A DNA stretch of 64,000 nucleotides, from assembly GCA_030655135.1 (NCBI GenBank), contig JAURWC010000081.1, positions 1-64,000 on the forward strand. The letters are read 5' to 3'. A model generated the notes under the pieces. It saw only the letters and a list, made by a program, of their open reading frames with translations, was not told the origin of the DNA and did not search any database. The DNA is from Hyphomicrobiaceae bacterium. GTDB lineage: Bacteria; Pseudomonadota; Alphaproteobacteria; Rhizobiales; Hyphomicrobiaceae. The position numbers were made by a program, and so were the translations under genes. Below are positions 24,128-32,610 of this stretch, piece by piece (within the stretch, counting starts at the first letter, position 1; each line of letters starts with the position of its first letter).

Positions 24128-25519
24128 TTAGACTGTTCGGCGCTCCTTGTGAACCGGCAGAACGAGAATGGCGCGCAATCCGGGGGCATTGTCCTCGAGG
24201 AGAACGTGGCCATTGTGAAGCCGCGCCACCGCGGCAACGAGGCTGAGGCCCAGGCCGGTGCCCGGCGGCGTGCGCGACTCCTCAAGGCGCACGAAGCGCT
24301 TCAGCACGCGCTCGCGGTCGGCCGGCGCAATTCCAGGGCCATGGTCGGCCACCGAGATCTCGACATTCGTGCCGCCGTTGGCCACCGCGACCGCGATCGA
24401 GCCATCAGCGCTGCCGTTGCGGCCGTACTTGAGGGCGTTCTCTATCAAATTGATGACGGCTTGGCTGACGAGCTGGCGATTGGCCACGATCGAGGGACCA
24501 TCGGCGATCGACGACGTCAGCGCCACGCCCGCCTCTTCCGCCACGGGCTCATAAAGCTCGGCGGCATCGCGAACCATTGTGCCGATGTCGAACTGCTCCT
24601 TACTGGCATCGAAAGCGCCGGCCTCCAGGCGCGCGATCAGCAACAGGGCGTTGAACGTCTTGATGAGGTCGTCGGCCTCGTCGATCGTGCGCTCCAGGCC
24701 CTCGCGATAGCCATCGGCGCCCTTGGACTCAAGCAATGCCGCCTCGGCGCGATTGCGCAGCCGGTTCAGCGGCGTCTTCAGGTCGTGGGCGATGTTGTCG
24801 GAGACTTCGCGCAGGGAGTTCATCAGCAGCTCGATACGCTCGATCATGGCGTTGAGTTGCGTCGATAGATCGTCAAACTCGTCGCCGGATCCCTGCAGCG
24901 GTATGCGGCGCGACAGGTCGCCTGCCATGATGGACCGGCTGGTCTGGTTGATCGTTTCAAGGCGGGCCAGCAACATCCGTGAGGCGAGCGCGCCGCCGGC
25001 CAAGGCAATCAGCGACAGCAAGCCAAAGCCGAACAGAACGCCGCGGCGGATGCGGTCGGCGATGAGGCGCTGGTCTTCGATGTCGCGGCCGATGACGAGG
25101 CTCAGCCCGTCTTTGACGTTGACGGGGATGGCGACACCGAGCCGCTCCTTCGCCAGCGCTGTCTCGTAGTGGAAGGTGCCGCCCGACGCACTGCCGGCGA
25201 TCTCCGGCGGCAGCCGGTTGAGGTTGCCTGCAAGCTTGCGGCCATCGGCCCCGGACAGAAAATACAGCGCGGGCCCTTCGGGGCGGCTGCGGTTCTTGAT
25301 CGTTTCAGTCAACGATGCGGCATCGCCGGCATGGCTTTGCAACTCCGCCTTCTCAGCGTCGAGGGCGGCTATGACCTGCTCGGTCAAGACGCCGTTGACC
25401 TGCGACAGCAGCACCACGACGATCACCGCCGCGGCTGCGAGGAACGCAGCCACCGTTATCGCGGCAAGGCGGAATGCCGTCGTTCCGAACAGGCGGGGTG
25501 TGACGTCAGCCAGCGCCAT
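24128..25519 (-). CDS. Sensor histidine kinase (two-component)
   Basis: Membrane kinase: the first transmembrane helix is FRLAAITVAAFLAAAAVIVVV; a periplasmic sensor of about 140 residues precedes the second helix (GVLFGFGLLSLIALAGG). A HAMP-like linker (RSIMAGDLSRRIPLQGSGDEFDDL) leads to the H box IAHDLKTPLNRLRNRAE, N box NLIENALKYG, G1 DHGPGIAP and G2 GTGLGLSLV, all intact. ATG 25519 overlaps the end of the response regulator gene by 14 bases; GTG 25522 is the alternative. It likely phosphorylates that regulator, with degP next door as a plausible envelope-quality-control link. Ligand unknown. Confidence 0.93.
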   Translation of the reverse strand: MALADVTPRLFGTTAFRLAAITVAAFLAAAAVIVVVLLSQVNGVLTEQVIAALDAEKAELQSHAGDAASLTETIKNRSRPEGPALYFLSGADGRKLAGNLNRLPPEIAGSASGGTFHYETALAKERLGVAIPVNVKDGLSLVIGRDIEDQRLIADRIRRGVLFGFGLLSLIALAGGALASRMLLARLETINQTSRSIMAGDLSRRIPLQGSGDEFDDLSTQLNAMIERIELLMNSLREVSDNIAHDLKTPLNRLRNRAEAALLESKGADGYREGLERTIDEADDLIKTFNALLLIARLEAGAFDASKEQFDIGTMVRDAAELYEPVAEEAGVALTSSIADGPSIVANRQLVSQAVINLIENALKYGRNGSADGSIAVAVANGGTNVEISVADHGPGIAPADRERVLKRFVRLEESRTPPGTGLGLSLVAAVARLHNGHVLLEDNAPGLRAILVLPVHKERRTV

Positions 25520-26186
25520 CACGGATCATATATCCAGCGCCGCGCACGGTGTGCAGCAGAGGCTTCTCGAAGCCCTTGTCGATTTTGGACCGCAGGCGCG
25601 ACACGTGCACGTCGATCACGTTGGTTTGCGGGTCGAAGTGGTAATCCCAGACGTGTTCCAGCAGCATCGTGCGCGTGACGACTTGGCCGGCGTTCTTCAT
25701 CAGGTACTCGAGCAAGCGATATTCGCGCGGCTGCAGAATGATGTTCTCGCCGTTGCGGCTGACACGATGCGACAGCCTATCGAGCACGAGGTCGGCGACG
25801 GCGTAGCGCGTCTCCTGCTCTTCGGGGACGGCACGGCGCGACAGCGCTTCGATGCGGGCCAGCAACTCGGAATACGCGTAGGGCTTGGTGAGGTAGTCGT
25901 CGCCGCCGGCGCGCAGACCTTTGACCCGGTCGTCCACTTCGCCGAGCGCGGACAGGATGAGAACCGGCGTGCGCTGGCCGTCGGTTCGCAGCGTCTTCAC
26001 AACGGTGAGCCCGTCGAGCTTCGGCAACATGCGGTCGACGATCAGCACGTCGTAAATGTCTTCCTTGGCCATGGCGAGGCCGGTCTCGCCGTCGGCGGCG
26101 AGGTCGGCCGCATGACCGCTTTCCTTCAGCGCCTTCTGAAGGAAGCCGGCAGTTTCGCGGTCATCTTCGATCACCAGGACGCGCAT
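25506..26186 (-). CDS. OmpR/PhoB-family response regulator
   Basis: Receiver domain with acidic pocket (VIEDD), phospho-acceptor Asp in VLIVDRMLPKLDG and the conserved Lys in YLTKPYAYSEL. A winged-helix output domain follows, with LQPREYRLLEYLMKNAGQVV and NVIDVHVSRLRSKIDKGF. The 226 residues are standard. The stop overlaps the kinase start. It sits between the kinase and degP, separated from degP by a terminator-like hairpin. Confidence 0.94.
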   Translation of the reverse strand: MRVLVIEDDRETAGFLQKALKESGHAADLAADGETGLAMAKEDIYDVLIVDRMLPKLDGLTVVKTLRTDGQRTPVLILSALGEVDDRVKGLRAGGDDYLTKPYAYSELLARIEALSRRAVPEEQETRYAVADLVLDRLSHRVSRNGENIILQPREYRLLEYLMKNAGQVVTRTMLLEHVWDYHFDPQTNVIDVHVSRLRSKIDKGFEKPLLHTVRGAGYMIRDGAG

Positions 26187-26263
26187 GTCTTCATCGTCTT
26201 TCCCGCTATTGGCGAGGCCTACTCGTGTTCAGCCGACATAGTGCATGGGCTGACATAAAGGTC

Positions 26264-26296
26264 GAGGCGGCCACCGTTTGAAGGGTGAACCGCCTC
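26264..26296 (-). terminator. Hairpin downstream of degP
   Basis: GAGGCGG (26264-26270) pairs with CCGCCTC (26290-26296), extended inward by CACC/GGTG. On the minus strand it follows the degP stop by about 40 bases and is trailed only by a short CCTTTAT, so it is a weak intrinsic terminator or a processing site. Confidence 0.5.
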
Positions 26297-26337
26297 GCTG
26301 CTTGGGCCCTGGGAGCGGGGCCTTGGGAGGTGGAGGC

Positions 26338-27891
26338 TTAACCCTTCTTGGTGAAGGGCACTGCGAGTTGTACCTTCTGCTCACCAGACTGGACGTAGAG
26401 CATCACTGCCGAACGCCCGGCGTCGCGAACCTTCTTCACTTGTTCCTGGACCTGGGTTGGAGAGGAAACGGCTTCTCCGTTGACTTCGAGGATGACGTCG
26501 CCCGGCTTCAGGCCTTTCTGGGCAGCGTTGCTGTCGTCGTCGACTTCAGCAATCGCCACGCCGTCGCTGGCGCCGCCGCGTTCCGAGGAAAGCTTCAGGC
26601 CGAGGCCTTCGATTTCCTTGGCCGCTGCCGTGGGCGTGTCTTCCTGATCCGGCTTGCCACCGCCGCCTGCGACCTCGTCTTCCTTCGACGGGAACGTGCC
26701 GAGCTTGACCTTCAGGCTGTCTTCCTTGCCCGAGCGCCAAAACTTCACGTCGACCGAGGTGTTCGGATCGATCTCGGCGATCTTCAGCGACAGCTCGCGG
26801 CTGTTGCTGATCTTCTCGCCGTTCACGGCAACGATCACGTCCTGACGCTTGATGCCTGCGGCGCCGGCCGGGCTGTTCGGCAGAACCTCGCCGACGAGCG
26901 CGCCCTTGGCCTCGGTGAGGCCGAGGCTGGAAGCGGCATCTTCGTCCATGTTCTGGATCTTCACGCCGAGCCAGCCGCGGGCGACGGTGCCCTTGGTCTT
27001 CAACGCTTCGATCACCGCCGTTGCGGTGCGGGCCGGCACGGCAAAGGCGATACCGACGTTACCGCCCGACGGAGAGAAGATCGCCGTGTTGATGCCGACG
27101 ACTTCACCTTCCAAGTTGAACGTGGGGCCACCGGAGTTGCCGCGGTTCACGGCCGCATCGATCTGCATGTAGTCGTAAGGGCCAGAACCGATGTCACGAG
27201 CCAGCGCAGAGACGATGCCTGCCGTCACCGTGCCGCCGAGACCGAACGGATTGCCGACGGCCAGTGCCCAGTCACCCACGCGCGGCTCCTTCGTCGAGAA
27301 GTTGACGTGCGGGTAGTCGGTCTTGCTGCCCTTGATCTTCAAGACGGCGAGATCAGTGCGCGGATCTGTGCCGACGAGTTCGGCGTCGATCTTCTCCTGA
27401 TCGTCGAAGCTCACCTGGATCTTGCTGGCGCCGTCGATGACGTGATTGTTCGTCACGACGTAGCCGTCATTGGTGATGACGAACCCGGACCCCTGCGCCT
27501 GCGTCGGGCGCTGCGGCTCCTTGGGGCCGCCCTGGCCGGGCATGCCCTTAAAGTTCTTGAAAAACTCCTTGAGCTGCGGGGGGATGTCGTCGGGAATGTC
27601 CGGACCCTGGAAGCCCGGCGGCACGGCAGCCTTCTTGCCGCCGACGACCGAAATCGACACGACCGAGGGTTTCACCTTGGCAATGATGTCGGCGAACGTG
27701 ATCGGCGCGCGGCCGAATGGCGTCTCGACGCTGGGGGCGTCGGGCTTCAGCTGGGCGTAGGCCGGGAGCACCATGGGAGCAGAGGCTGCAGCAAGCAGGC
27801 CGGCCGCGAGCAACGCCTTCGCGCCGGTACGGCGCACACCGCCACGCTTCAGGTCGCCAACATCGCTGCGCGATTGGGGCCACTCAAGCAT
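26338..27891 (-). CDS. degP: Periplasmic serine protease/chaperone, Do (DegP/HtrA) family
   Basis: Degrades or refolds damaged envelope proteins. The first 20 residues are polar, then a signal helix (KALLAAGLLAAASAPMVLPAYA) leads to the trypsin-like domain with the triad H150 (TNNHV), D180 (TDLAVL) and S253 (GNSGGP). Two PDZ domains follow, each with a carboxylate-binding loop (RGWLGVKIQ; ALGL/GLGLKLS region). The 517 residues agree with Do-family proteases. It is the gene following ccm in related genomes; here an unrelated protease gene on the other strand has come between them. Confidence 0.95.
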   Translation of the reverse strand: MLEWPQSRSDVGDLKRGGVRRTGAKALLAAGLLAAASAPMVLPAYAQLKPDAPSVETPFGRAPITFADIIAKVKPSVVSISVVGGKKAAVPPGFQGPDIPDDIPPQLKEFFKNFKGMPGQGGPKEPQRPTQAQGSGFVITNDGYVVTNNHVIDGASKIQVSFDDQEKIDAELVGTDPRTDLAVLKIKGSKTDYPHVNFSTKEPRVGDWALAVGNPFGLGGTVTAGIVSALARDIGSGPYDYMQIDAAVNRGNSGGPTFNLEGEVVGINTAIFSPSGGNVGIAFAVPARTATAVIEALKTKGTVARGWLGVKIQNMDEDAASSLGLTEAKGALVGEVLPNSPAGAAGIKRQDVIVAVNGEKISNSRELSLKIAEIDPNTSVDVKFWRSGKEDSLKVKLGTFPSKEDEVAGGGGKPDQEDTPTAAAKEIEGLGLKLSSERGGASDGVAIAEVDDDSNAAQKGLKPGDVILEVNGEAVSSPTQVQEQVKKVRDAGRSAVMLYVQSGEQKVQLAVPFTKKG

Positions 27892-28029
27892 TCTAAAACC
27901 TCCATTGGGGATCGTAACGAAGCAAAGTCTTCAGTATTGCGATTACAAGATGGGGCCTTACGGGCGCCTTTCGGCCGCCTTAACAGTTGGTAATATTGCT
28001 TAGCTGAGGGTGTCTTCGAGGGATTTCCC

Positions 28030-29259
28030 ATGACGGTGCGCCGGACGCGCTTGGGCCGCGCGGCTGCGGAATTGCTCACACTTCCGGTGGCTTGCGCGGC
28101 ACTTCTGGTCGCGGGCGCTGGTTCTGTGCCTGCCACGACGCTGCCGTCAAACCACCGGCCGGCAACCACACCTTTGGTGCAGCCGGTCGCCGTTTTCGGC
28201 CGTGACGACCGGGTACAGTTGCCCGGCAAGCTGGCCGCGCTAGAGACCAAGATCGGCCTGCTGTACGACCGCCGCACGCGTTCGGTCTGCACCGCGTTCT
28301 GCGTCAGCGAACGCATCATCGCGACGGCGGGGCACTGCGTGTTCCGCACCAGCGAGGAAAAGCCGCCACCACTCGGCGGCTACCTGTTCCGCCTGCGCGG
28401 CGTCAAGCCCGAGGCCTCGTCCAGCATCGCAGCTGCCGCGAACGGCGGCGGCTCTCAGAACGTGCTGTCCGGGGCCATGCGCATCAACACCCGGCCGCCC
28501 ATCGATGCCAGCCGCGACTGGGCGCTGCTGAAGCTCACCAAACCGGTCTGCAGCAAGGGCGTGCTGCGGCTGACGCGCCGGTCGCCCGAAGAGTTGATGC
28601 AGCTCGGCAAGGCCAAGCAGATTTATCAGGTTGCCTATCACCGCGATTTTGCGAACTGGAAGCTGGCGTACGGCCCAGCCTGCGAGGTGCGACGCGATTT
28701 TGAAAAGGCGCCGTGGGGCAACATCGCGCGGGACTTCACCGAGGCGAACCACCTCGTGCTGCACACGTGCGATACGGGCGGCGCGTCCTCCGGTTCGCCG
28801 CTGCTGACGGACGGTCCGCAAGGTCCCGAAGTCGTCGGCATCAACGTCGGAACGTACGTTCAGTCGCGCGTGCTGATGCAGGAAGGCGAGGTCATCAAGC
28901 GCTTCAAGGCCGACACGGTGGCCAACACCGGCGTCTCCACATCAGCGTTCGCGGGAAAACTCGATGCGTTCCAGCGCGCGGAGATCCTCGGCAAGCCAGA
29001 TGATTTGAAGCAGTTGCAGCTGATGCTGGCCTCGCGCGGGCTCTATCGCGGCAAAGCCGACGGCACGTATGGTCCGCAGTTGCGAGCGGCGATCGAAGCG
29101 TTCGAGAGAGAAGAAAACAGGCCGGTGACGGGCCTTGCCACCGTTGCCCTCTTGCAGCGGCTGAGCGTCGTGGCTTCCGGCGCGCCCAAGCCCGCGACCG
29201 TGAAGATCGAGGGCGAGGGTTTGATCTCGCGCGGCCAGAAAACGCGACGCGAACGCTGA
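28030..29259 (+). CDS. Secreted trypsin-like serine protease with C-terminal peptidoglycan-binding domain
   Basis: An N-terminal export signal (LLTLPVACAALLVAGAGSVPA) precedes a chymotrypsin-fold domain with His in IATAGHCVF, Asp in SRDWALLKL and Ser in CDTGGASSGSPLL. Cys pairs (CTAFC, AGHC, CSK, CDT) suggest disulfides. Residues of about 320-385 form a PG_binding_1-like repeat (LKQLQLMLASRGLYRGKADG then YGPQLRAAIEAFEREENRP). It would be anchored to the cell wall in the periplasm. Orientation is opposite to the flanking ccm and degP genes, and it interrupts a neighbourhood conserved in rhizobia, so it may be a lineage-specific insertion. Confidence 0.88.
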   Translation: MTVRRTRLGRAAAELLTLPVACAALLVAGAGSVPATTLPSNHRPATTPLVQPVAVFGRDDRVQLPGKLAALETKIGLLYDRRTRSVCTAFCVSERIIATAGHCVFRTSEEKPPPLGGYLFRLRGVKPEASSSIAAAANGGGSQNVLSGAMRINTRPPIDASRDWALLKLTKPVCSKGVLRLTRRSPEELMQLGKAKQIYQVAYHRDFANWKLAYGPACEVRRDFEKAPWGNIARDFTEANHLVLHTCDTGGASSGSPLLTDGPQGPEVVGINVGTYVQSRVLMQEGEVIKRFKADTVANTGVSTSAFAGKLDAFQRAEILGKPDDLKQLQLMLASRGLYRGKADGTYGPQLRAAIEAFEREENRPVTGLATVALLQRLSVVASGAPKPATVKIEGEGLISRGQKTRRER

Positions 29260-29261
29260 CG

Positions 29262-29768
29262 TCAGCTCTTGGGCTGGTCGCGCTCGGCCATCAGCTTGTC
29301 GAAGGCTGCCCGTTCGGCAGGAGACAGTTCTGCTGCAGGGCGCGGTTGCGCGGTGCCGCGCGCCTGCGATCCAATGCTGCGCCAGACGAAAGCCGCCGCG
29401 CCCAGCAGGATGAGCAGAGGCGTACCCCAGAGAATGAACGTCGACCACGACACCGGCGGCTTCAGCAGCACAAACTCGCCATACCGGGCGACGAGGAAGT
29501 CGCGCACCTGGGTATTGCTGTCGCCTGCCTGCAAGCGCTCGCGAACGAGCAAACGCAGATCGCGCGCGAGCGGGGCATCACTGTCGTCGATCGATTGATT
29601 CTGGCAAACGAGGCAGCGCAAGCCGTGGGAGATTTCCCGCGCGCGCGCTTCCATAGCCGGATCCGGGAGAATCTCGTCGGGCTGCACGGCGCGGGCCGTG
29701 CCAGCTGCCGCAACGAAGGTGACCAGGGCGACAAGCAGCCAGCGCAGAGTGATGCTGGGCGTGATCAT
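29262..29768 (-). CDS. ccmH: Cytochrome c maturation protein CcmH (CycL)
   Basis: Thiol-redox component that prepares apocytochrome c for heme ligation. Signal peptide (LRWLLVALVTFVAAAGTARA), then the diagnostic LRCLVCQNQSIDDSDAPLARDL with the CxxC, and a C-terminal membrane helix (TFILWGTPLLILLGAAAFVW). Start ATG 29768 overlaps the ccmF stop as ATGA. 168 residues is normal for the short, CcmI-less form. Last gene of the ccmIEFH set. Confidence 0.96.
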   Translation of the reverse strand: MITPSITLRWLLVALVTFVAAAGTARAVQPDEILPDPAMEARAREISHGLRCLVCQNQSIDDSDAPLARDLRLLVRERLQAGDSNTQVRDFLVARYGEFVLLKPPVSWSTFILWGTPLLILLGAAAFVWRSIGSQARGTAQPRPAAELSPAERAAFDKLMAERDQPKS

Positions 29769-31747
29769 TCTGCTGGCACCGCGGCTGGAGACCGGCGGGC
29801 GCGTTGCGGGGCGCCAACGCGCAGCCGGCGGTCGGACAGGGACACGGCGCCGGCAATGAACATCACCAGGGCGCCCAGCCAGATGAAGCGAACGAACGGA
29901 TGGAAGTAGGCGCGAACGGCCCAGCCGCCGCTCGTCTGCTCGTCACCCAGCACGACATAGAGATCGCCGGTCCAGGCGTTGTAGATTCCGGCTTCGGTCG
30001 TCGGCTGCGGGGGGGCGTCGTAGAGGCGCTTCTCGGGCTGCAACGTCGTCACCGGTGCGCCGTCGCGCTGCACGGTGAAACTGCCGATCTGTTCCTTATA
30101 GTTCGGCCCCTGCCCGGCCTTGGCGCCGTTGAATGTCAACGCGTAGCCGGCGACGTCGACCGTATCGCCGACTTTCATCAGCAGCACGCGCTCTGTCTGG
30201 TAGGCGCTGGTGGCAATGATGCCGATCACCATCATGCCCACGCCGAAATGAGCCAGCGCGGTACCGAACACGGAGCGCGGCAGGTTGCGCAAGCGGCGCA
30301 ACACTTCTTCGAGGTTGGCGTTGCCGGCCTTGGCGCGGAACAGAAGCTCAGAGATCGCGCCCGCCATGACCCACACGCCGATCGCGATACCAAATGGCGC
30401 GAGCCAGGGGCCGGGCTTCGTCACCGCGAAGGTGACGGCGATGGCGGCGATCGCTACCAGTGCTGCCACAAACAGGCGTTGGGCCGCGGCGTAGACGTCT
30501 CCGCGCTTCCACGCCAAGTATGGGCCGAACGGCATCGCCAGCAGCAACGGCAGCATCAGCGGGCCGAACGTCATATTGAAGTACGGGGCGCCGACAGAGA
30601 TCTTCTCGCCGGTCAGCGATTCCAGCGCGAGCGGATAGAGCGTGCCGACGAGCACGGTGGCGCAGGCCGTGGTCAGCAGGATGTTGTTGAGGACGAGCGC
30701 ACCCTCGCGCGAGATCGGCGCGAAGATGCCGCCCTGGCGTAATTCGCGCGCGCGATAGGCGAACAGCGCGAGGCCGCCGCCGGTGAACAGCACCATGATC
30801 GCCAGCACGAACACGCCGCGCTGCGGGTCAACGGCGAACGCATGCACCGACGACAGCACGCCGGAGCGCACCAGGAACGTGCCCATCAGGCTCATCGAGA
30901 ACGTGAGGATGGCCAGCAGCACCGTCCACACCTTCAAGGCATCGCGCTTTTCCATGACCAGCGCGGAGTGCAGCAGCGCCGTGCCCGCGAGCCACGGCAT
31001 GAAGGATGCGTTCTCTACCGGATCCCAGAACCACCAGCCGCCCCAGCCGAGTTCGTAATAGGCCCACCACGATCCCATGGCGATGCCGATGGTCAGGCAC
31101 ATCCAGGCGAGCAGCGTCCACGGCCGCACCCAGCGCGCCCATGCGGCGTCCGTGCGGCCTTCGATCAGGGCGGCGATGGCGAACGAAAACGCCATCGAGA
31201 AGCCGACGTAACCCATGTAAAGGAACGGCGGGTGAAACGAGAGCGCGGGATCTTGCAGAATCGGGTTGAGGCCGCGACCGTCGAACGGCGCAGGCTCCAG
31301 CCGCACGAACGGGTTCGACGTCAGCAGAATGAAAAGACCGAACGCGACGGCGATCGAGGCCTGCACGGACAGTACGTTGGCCCGTAGCGTCGCCGGAAGA
31401 TTGCGCCCGAACAGGGCAACAGCTGCGCCAAAGATCGCGAGGATCAGCACCCACAGCAGCATCGAGCCTTCGTGGTTGCCCCAGACGCCGGAGATTTTGT
31501 AGAGCAGCGGCTTGGTCGAGTGCGAATTGGTGGCCACGTTGGCGACGGAGAAGTCGGACGTCACGTAGGCGTGCATCAGCGCGAGGAACGCGAACGTCAG
31601 CAGCGTCAGCTGGCTCAGTGCTGCCGGCTCGGCCACCGACATCAGTCTGGCGTCACGCTGGTAGGCGCCCAAGGCCGGCACGACCATCTGCACGGCGGCG
31701 ACGAGGACGGCGAGGATGAGAGCGAAATGTCCGAGCTCGGTGATCAC
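29765..31747 (-). CDS. ccmF: Heme lyase CcmF (CycK)
   Basis: Integral membrane heme lyase that joins heme from CcmE to the CxxCH motif of apocytochromes. About 15 transmembrane segments; GVWGNHEGSMLLWVLIL and the tryptophan-rich WWD motif GWGGWWFWDPVENASFMPW are present. GTG 31747 overlaps the ccmE stop (GTGA) and its own stop overlaps the ccmH start, so the three genes are translationally coupled. 660 residues, standard. Confidence 0.97.
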   Translation of the reverse strand: MITELGHFALILAVLVAAVQMVVPALGAYQRDARLMSVAEPAALSQLTLLTFAFLALMHAYVTSDFSVANVATNSHSTKPLLYKISGVWGNHEGSMLLWVLILAIFGAAVALFGRNLPATLRANVLSVQASIAVAFGLFILLTSNPFVRLEPAPFDGRGLNPILQDPALSFHPPFLYMGYVGFSMAFSFAIAALIEGRTDAAWARWVRPWTLLAWMCLTIGIAMGSWWAYYELGWGGWWFWDPVENASFMPWLAGTALLHSALVMEKRDALKVWTVLLAILTFSMSLMGTFLVRSGVLSSVHAFAVDPQRGVFVLAIMVLFTGGGLALFAYRARELRQGGIFAPISREGALVLNNILLTTACATVLVGTLYPLALESLTGEKISVGAPYFNMTFGPLMLPLLLAMPFGPYLAWKRGDVYAAAQRLFVAALVAIAAIAVTFAVTKPGPWLAPFGIAIGVWVMAGAISELLFRAKAGNANLEEVLRRLRNLPRSVFGTALAHFGVGMMVIGIIATSAYQTERVLLMKVGDTVDVAGYALTFNGAKAGQGPNYKEQIGSFTVQRDGAPVTTLQPEKRLYDAPPQPTTEAGIYNAWTGDLYVVLGDEQTSGGWAVRAYFHPFVRFIWLGALVMFIAGAVSLSDRRLRVGAPQRARRSPAAVPAE

Positions 31748-32223
31748 GGCGATGCGGTCTCCCCGGCAGCCTTGGTTTCATGCGTCGCGCCCTCGCCGAG
31801 CGTGACGCCCTTCTCTTTTAGCGCCTTGGCGACCTCAGGCGGCATGTACGTTTCGTCATGTTTGGCCAGAACGCTGTCGGCTGCGAAATGGCCGTCCGGC
31901 TCGATGCGGCCTTCGGCCACGACGCCTTGGCCCTCGCGGAAGAGATCGGGCAGAATACCGGAGAAGCTAACCGGGATCGTCTGCAGCGTATCGGTCACGG
32001 CAAACTTGACGTGCGTGCCTTCGCCGCGGACGACGGAGCCTTTCTCGACAAGGCCGCCGAGACGGATGCGCTGGCCGGCCGGCACCTTGCTCGTGGCGAT
32101 GTCGCTCGGCGTGTGAAAGAAGACGATCGAGGAGCGGAACGCGAACATCACCAGGATCGCTGCCACCGACAGGATCGCCACGCCGGCGCCGATCAAAATT
32201 CCGCGTCTCTGCTTGCGCGTCAT
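31744..32223 (-). CDS. ccmE: Periplasmic heme chaperone CcmE (CycJ)
   Basis: N-terminal anchor (GILIGAGVAILSVAAILVMFAF) and OB-fold domain; the covalent heme site is the His in LAKHDETYMPPEV. Other family motifs: GGLVEKGSVVR and VSFSGILPDLFREGQGVVAEG. 159 residues. It begins 387 bases after ccmI; that gap is filled by a GC-rich repeat, whereas rhizobial cycHJ are close together. Confidence 0.97.
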   Translation of the reverse strand: MTRKQRRGILIGAGVAILSVAAILVMFAFRSSIVFFHTPSDIATSKVPAGQRIRLGGLVEKGSVVRGEGTHVKFAVTDTLQTIPVSFSGILPDLFREGQGVVAEGRIEPDGHFAADSVLAKHDETYMPPEVAKALKEKGVTLGEGATHETKAAGETASP

Positions 32224-32328
32224 TCCCGTTTGTCTCTTCCCTAGCTCTGCTCACGAACCTCTTTGCGGGTTCGTTTCCGACATTTGCATTCTCGCTAGAA
32301 CCGCGCCCGTTTCTTGGCGCCAGCCCTT

Positions 32329-32562
32329 ACTTCTCCCCTCCCCCTGGTGGGGAGGGGCGGGGGTGGGGGGAAGAGCCAGGAGAAAGCTCTCCGCAAACTT
32401 CCACGCCACCTTCAGCGTATCCTTAAAGTTGGACCGTCCTCCAGGTTCTTCACCCCACCCCTAACTCCTCCCCATCGAGGGGAGGGGGATTGCGTGGAGA
32501 ACCTCTCCAAGGTGATCCTGAACGATTATGTGGAGAGCCCCTCCAAGGTGTTCCTGAATAAT
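32329..32562. repeat. GC-rich mosaic repeat between ccmI and ccmE
   Basis: No gene is seen in 32224-32610. It holds a G/C-skewed block (32335-32368) ending GGGGAGGGGCGGGGGTGGGG and its imperfect inverted partner (about 32453-32488, with CCCCACCCCTAACTCCTCCCC-like sequence). Two 33-base imperfect tandem copies follow at 32494-32526 and 32530-32562 (each GTGGAGA...CTCCAAGGTG...TCCTGAA). The blocks are of the kind scattered between genes in Hyphomicrobiales; they may form strong RNA hairpins between ccmI and ccmE. Confidence 0.65.
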
Positions 32563-32610
32563 GACCGCGATGGGTTCGCAAAGCAGAGCGCCCTTCGAGA
32601 TTAGCATCAC

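Noticed and set aside
26278-27993. 571-codon open frame opposite degP
   Set aside because: Antisense shadow of a gene with intact catalytic triad; His/Arg/Asp-rich translation without any domain.
32224-32610. CRISPR-like array in the ccm spacer
   Set aside because: Only two imperfect copies with a 3-base gap and no unique spacers; better described as a mosaic repeat.
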